A stretch of 10,069 nt of DNA from Lachnospiraceae bacterium. GTDB lineage: Bacteria; Bacillota; Clostridia; Lachnospirales; Lachnospiraceae. The translations under genes were made by a program, and so were the position numbers. The first letter of the stretch is position 1. The number at the start of each line of letters is the position of its first letter. Location of the stretch: contig JAILNW010000143.1 in assembly GCA_024691145.1 (NCBI GenBank), positions 1-10,069 on the forward strand. The letters run 5' to 3'. Shown piece after piece: positions 7,064 through 10,069 of this stretch. The notes under the pieces were generated by a model, which did no database searches, was not told where the DNA came from, and saw only the letters and a program-made list of their open reading frames with translations.

Positions 7064-7459
7064 TTATCTGACTCTTCTTACTTTTCTGATGCTTCTTACT
7101 ACTAATCCGTCAGCTGGGACACTGTCTCCCATATATTCGTATAAAGCACCCATAATAACTGCAACAAGTTCACTATCATCACTAATGTCAACTTCTTCAT
7201 AGACAATATCATCTGTATCACTTGATTCAGTGTTCTCTGTTACAGTAACCTCATTATTATCATTCTGCTCTCTAAGTTTTTTAAGCTGTTTCTTTCTTGC
7301 TCTTTCTTCAAAGAACTCCTGAATCAAAGCTATCTTAGAGAATAATGATATAATAAAAGATATAAGTATCAATACAATAAATACCGTTGCCATACCTACT
7401 ATAGTATTAATTCCGGCACTTGATAATTCATCACGGATACTTGCTAATACTAATCCCAT
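7064..7459 (-). CDS. OadG-family small membrane subunit of the Na+-pumping decarboxylase
   Basis: The 131 residues have one membrane segment at about 18-41 (INTIVGMATVFIVLILISF...), then a basic, charged stretch (50-65), an acidic Asn/Glu/Thr/Asp linker (66-97) and a short C-terminal helix region with DSELVAVIMGALYEYMG, ending in a basic tail. The single N-terminal helix with the GMATVF pattern and the gene's place next to the biotin carrier identify it as the gamma subunit type. In known enzymes this subunit anchors and stabilises the complex and joins alpha to beta. Sequence conservation in the family is low, so the call leans on topology and context. The ATG at 7459 follows AAAGGA. It lies 35 nt after the carboxyltransferase gene. 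Confidence 0.83.
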   Translation of the reverse strand: MGLVLASIRDELSSAGINTIVGMATVFIVLILISFIISLFSKIALIQEFFEERARKKQLKKLREQNDNNEVTVTENTESSDTDDIVYEEVDISDDSELVAVIMGALYEYMGDSVPADGLVVRSIRKVRRVR

Positions 7460-7494
7460 ATATCAAATTCCTTTCTGACAATATAAATACTTAA

Positions 7495-8925
7495 TTATAC
7501 AGTTCCATGCTTCTTATCTGGTCTCTGCTCTCTCTTTGTATATAACATCTCGAAAGCGAATATAAGATTCTTTCTTGTAAATCTTGGTTCAATTACAACA
7601 TCTACATATCCTCTCTTTGCAGCAGATGTAACATCCTGCTGTAATGAATCATACTCGCCTGCCTTTTCCTTAAGTATATTATTATCTGTTATATCTGGAT
7701 ACATAATCTTTGCAGCCATATCGCTTGATTCCATAGTACCAATCTTTGCGCCATTCCATGCAAACATCATGTCAGCACCTATATGCTTTGAATTCATAAC
7801 AACATAAGCACTTCCAAATGCCTTGTCTGTTACAAGATTAATCTTAGGAACTGTTGCATTGGCAAAGGCATAAGTAAGATTAGCAGCCTCTCTTGCAATA
7901 CGCTTTTCGTCCTCTAATCCTGTAGCAAAGCCTGCTGTGCTTGTTATTGATAACAATGGAATATTAAATGCATCACAGAACTTAATAAACTTAACAGCCT
8001 TAGTCATGCCATCAGCTGTTATTCTCTCACCTAAAGTTTCAGTAACATTACCTTCATCATCATAAACACAGCTTCTGTTAGCAACTGCACCAACAGTCAT
8101 GCCATTAAGACGTATAAATCCAGTAACCATATCTTTAGCAAATTCTTTTTTAACTTCAATAAATTCACAATTATCGGAAATATCACGAAGAATAAATACT
8201 GAATCTTTAACAGACTCATTAACTACATTCTCTCTGTTAAGATCATCTGATTCTGGGAAATACATAGCTTCATCCTCATTATTAGCAGGCATGAAACTTA
8301 TAAGTTTTGACATGGCTGATAATAATTCTTCATCAGAGTCATAAACAAAGTCAACATTGCCACACTGTGCCTGAAAAGAAGCACTTCCAGTATCATTATT
8401 GCCTGAAAAATCAATTGTATTAGGTGCATTAACAAATAATTCACCCTGTTTATCTACTATAAACGAAAAATCACTTAAAGATGTATTAACAGCTAATGCT
8501 CCCCCGCACTTGCCAAATACAGCTGTAAACTGAGGAATAACTCCTGAAGCCATAACCTGTTTTGTATAAATCGTACCAAAACCATCTAGGGCGTCAGTTG
8601 CTTCCTGTAATCTAAGTCCCCCACAGTCAATTAAACCTATAACAGGTGCGCCTACCTTCATAGCCAGATCATACAAAGCGGCTATCTTCTTAGCATGCAT
8701 CTCACCTACTGTTCCACCAAGTGCAGTTATATCCTGACTATAAACATACACAGGTGTAGATGATATAACTCCATATCCAGTTATAACACCATCGTTACAA
8801 ACATCGATAGCACCAAGATTAAAATCCGTACTTCTCTTAGTAACAGCAGCACCAATTTCAACAAAACTGTTGCTGTCCAGAAGGTATTCAATTCTCTCTC
8901 TTGCTGATAAACTACTAGAACTCAT
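7495..8925 (-). CDS. Diverged MmdA/PccB-like acyl-CoA carboxyltransferase subunit
   Basis: The 476-residue protein has the two crotonase-like halves of the 12S/MmdA/PccB carboxyltransferases: SARERIEYLLDSNSFVEIG near the start, YVYSQDITALGGTVGEMHAKKI at 60-81, KVGAPVIGLID, ASGVIPQ, then ATVPKINLVTDKAFGSAYVVM at 357-377, and the family ending KREQRPDKKHG. I chose the ATG at 8925, with GGAGG 6 nt upstream; a GTG at 8973 would add 16 unconserved residues. Several normally strict motifs are changed: GGARIQEG is GGLRLQEA (102-109), the ELGGAxxH loop is DTGSASFQAQCGN (178-190), D(V/T)PGF is STAGF (329-333), RHGAK is REAAN (345-349), and GGxY is GSAY (371-374). As first gene of the operon it should donate or accept carboxyl groups on the carrier's biotin, but its acyl substrate cannot be named. 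Methylmalonyl-CoA, another CoA ester, or a non-catalytic role are open. Confidence 0.88.
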   Translation of the reverse strand: MSSSSLSARERIEYLLDSNSFVEIGAAVTKRSTDFNLGAIDVCNDGVITGYGVISSTPVYVYSQDITALGGTVGEMHAKKIAALYDLAMKVGAPVIGLIDCGGLRLQEATDALDGFGTIYTKQVMASGVIPQFTAVFGKCGGALAVNTSLSDFSFIVDKQGELFVNAPNTIDFSGNNDTGSASFQAQCGNVDFVYDSDEELLSAMSKLISFMPANNEDEAMYFPESDDLNRENVVNESVKDSVFILRDISDNCEFIEVKKEFAKDMVTGFIRLNGMTVGAVANRSCVYDDEGNVTETLGERITADGMTKAVKFIKFCDAFNIPLLSITSTAGFATGLEDEKRIAREAANLTYAFANATVPKINLVTDKAFGSAYVVMNSKHIGADMMFAWNGAKIGTMESSDMAAKIMYPDITDNNILKEKAGEYDSLQQDVTSAAKRGYVDVVIEPRFTRKNLIFAFEMLYTKREQRPDKKHGTV

Positions 8926-8978
8926 ATACAACCTCCATATTATAAAATCTACTTGAAAAAAAATTTCAACCACATTAA

Positions 8979-9007
8979 ATTGTAATACAAAATTAAGAAT
9001 TTATCAA
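8979..9007 (-). promoter_or_regulatory. Promoter of the five-gene decarboxylase operon
   Basis: On the minus strand, TTGATA (9002-9007) and TACAAT (8979-8984) are separated by exactly 17 bp, a good housekeeping-sigma promoter. Start of transcription would be near 8972, giving a leader of about 46 nt to the ATG at 8925 with GGAGG at 8932-8936. A closer TATAAT at 8939-8944 would start within the ribosome binding site and is less likely. Confidence 0.65.
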
Positions 9008-9095
9008 GTACTTACAGAATAATATTTTTACTTGTATTGTATTATAATTTTACAATTTTTGTCGATAAATACATTTAGAATACTGTAATTTTGTA
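8980..9095. repeat. Cluster of TTGTA/TACAA elements in the divergent promoter region
   Basis: TTGTA occurs at 8980-8984, 9032-9036, 9037-9041 and 9091-9095, and its complement TACAA at 8986-8990 and 9051-9055. Two pairs form inverted repeats: TTGTA-A-TACAA at 8980-8990, covering the operon -10, and ATTGTA-N9-TACAAT at 9036-9056, next to the rightward promoter. They could be operator half-sites. AT-rich DNA makes such pentamers common, so support is modest. Confidence 0.3.
9043..9068 (+). promoter_or_regulatory. Possible motility-sigma (sigma-28/SigD-like) promoter of the HD-GYP gene
   Basis: GTCGATAA at 9061-9068 matches seven of eight bases of the sigma-28 -10 element GCCGATAA. Ten bases upstream, TATAATTT (9043-9050) matches six of eight bases of TAAAGTTT, where 11 is the usual spacing. 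Start would be near 9075 with a leader of about 36 nt. The same TATAAT could instead be an ordinary -10, though it has no good -35. Confidence 0.35.
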
Positions 9096-9110
9096 AGGGA
9101 ATGATTAGTA

Positions 9111-10069
9111 ATGGCAACAAAATCAATTTTAACATTTAATGCAAAAAACGGGATGGTTATTGCAAAAGATGTTGTTACATCCTCAGGAAATCTTTTATTA
9201 CCAGCAGGCACTGTGGTTGATTCCACAATAAAAAATACACTTTTTGCACATACAATACTAAATTTCGAAATTGAAATAAATGATGAGGATATGGTTCTTC
9301 CTCCAATTCAATTAAAAGAAAATATTGAGCCAATAAGGGAATTAAATGTTTTAAACAGAATTGAAGCAGCACATTATAATGAATTATACAACGAAGCTAT
9401 AGACTTTTTTAAAACCGATATTAACAGTATCGTTTTTCAGACATCACAAATAGATTTAAATATATTACTGGATGTGCCATATCAGATAATCCAGAATAAC
9501 AAGCCAACTATGAATGTGCTTGAAATGCTGATGAATGCCGATACAAAAGCAGATGCAGTTTATGCACATTCCTTTAATGTTGCCTTAATTGCAGGTGTTA
9601 TTGGAGAATGGCTTGAAATGTCTGAATCAGAAATAAGTGTACTTATGATAGCAGGACTTCTGCATGATATAGGAAAGCTGCTTCTTCCTCAGGATGTATT
9701 TAATAAAGCCGGCAAACTTACAGACACAGAATATAAGATTATTAAGACTCACCCAATGCTGGGATATAATATAATAAAAGATATTGATATAGATCCCCGC
9801 ATAAAAGAATGTGCTCTTTACCATCATGAAAGATGCGACGGAAGCGGCTATCCTGAAAACAAGAAAGGCGATGAACTATCTGATTTTGTAAAGATTATAG
9901 CCATTGCAGATGTTTATGATGCCATGATAAATAAAAGAAGTTACAGAAGAGCCCGTTCCCCTTTTGAAGCAGTATCTATGTTTGAAACAGAAGGATTTCA
10001 TAAATTTGATACAAAGATACTGTTAACATTTTTAAACAGAATTTTAAGTGCATATATAAACACTTATGT
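9111..10069 (+). CDS. HD-GYP domain cyclic di-GMP phosphodiesterase (3' end beyond the window)
   Basis: An open frame runs from the ATG at 9111 to the window edge, 319 codons without a stop. AAGGGA lies 10 nt before the start; another ATG at 9101 is out of frame and stops quickly. Residues 1-55 form a small beta-rich N-terminal module (NGMVIAKDVVTSSGNLLLPAGTVV), often seen before HD-GYP domains. Residues about 56-145 are a helical linker, and about 146-319 an HD-GYP domain. It has His153 (YAHSFN), the HD pair His185-Asp186 in LLHDIGK, His214 in THPMLGY, HHERCDGSGYP at 238-248, and IADVYDAM at 265-272. All metal- and GYP-motif residues are present, so c-di-GMP hydrolysis is expected. No membrane segment or receiver domain is seen. 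It is transcribed away from the decarboxylase operon. The missing end is probably short, as the core domain is nearly complete. Confidence 0.93.
   Translation, partial: MATKSILTFNAKNGMVIAKDVVTSSGNLLLPAGTVVDSTIKNTLFAHTILNFEIEINDEDMVLPPIQLKENIEPIRELNVLNRIEAAHYNELYNEAIDFFKTDINSIVFQTSQIDLNILLDVPYQIIQNNKPTMNVLEMLMNADTKADAVYAHSFNVALIAGVIGEWLEMSESEISVLMIAGLLHDIGKLLLPQDVFNKAGKLTDTEYKIIKTHPMLGYNIIKDIDIDPRIKECALYHHERCDGSGYPENKKGDELSDFVKIIAIADVYDAMINKRSYRRARSPFEAVSMFETEGFHKFDTKILLTFLNRILSAYINTY

Noticed and set aside
8939..8969. TTGAAA and TATAAT pair on the minus strand just before the carboxyltransferase
   Set aside because: Spacer is 19 bp, and transcription would start within the ribosome binding site; the TTGATA-17-TACAAT pair upstream fits better.
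8926..8973. 16-residue N-terminal extension of the carboxyltransferase from a GTG
   Set aside because: The GGAGG ribosome binding site at 8932-8936 would lie inside it, and the extension does not resemble the family.

Overview
The window looks like chromosomal DNA of a low-GC anaerobic Firmicute, most likely a Clostridia/Lachnospiraceae-type gut or rumen bacterium. The basis is AT-rich coding DNA, strong GGAGG-type ribosome binding sites, extended -10 promoters, a membrane-bound Na+-pumping biotin decarboxylase operon and an HD-GYP c-di-GMP phosphodiesterase. Species cannot be fixed from the sequence. No rRNA, tRNA, CRISPR array, insertion sequence or phage gene was seen.

Layout: eight genes run leftward (minus strand) and one incomplete gene runs rightward at the right edge. 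From right to left in transcription order: (1) a divergent intergenic region of about 185 bp (8926-9110) with a good minus promoter (TTGATA-17-TACAAT) and a possible motility-sigma-type plus promoter. (2) A five-gene operon: a diverged acyl-CoA-type carboxyltransferase, an OadG-like small membrane subunit, a biotin carrier protein, an OadB-type Na+-pump subunit, and an OadA/5S-type carboxyltransferase without its own biotin domain. It ends at a hairpin terminator (3961-4003). (3) A monocistronic gene with its own extended -10 promoter, encoding a 556-residue Lys/Glu-rich single-pass membrane protein of unknown function, ending at a perfect intrinsic terminator (2172-2200). (4) hisH-hisF-ung, tightly spaced, whose only visible upstream junction is that terminator. 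To the right, an HD-GYP phosphodiesterase starts at 9111 and runs off the window.

How they work together: the biotin on the carrier protein can carry CO2 between a carboxyltransferase and the OadB membrane subunit, where decarboxylation drives Na+ export. Having both an OadA/5S-type and an MmdA/12S-type carboxyltransferase beside one carrier and one pump suggests a hybrid of transcarboxylase and Na+-pumping decarboxylase. The MmdA-like partner has lost several usual active-site residues, so its substrate is open. HisH and HisF form imidazole glycerol phosphate synthase (histidine and purine linkage); Ung repairs uracil in DNA.

Most worth a second look: the hybrid operon with its diverged carboxyltransferase, the Lys/Glu-rich membrane protein, the terminator ending 2 nt before the hisH ribosome binding site, and the abnormal C-terminus of Ung, which coincides with gene-start signals on the opposite strand.
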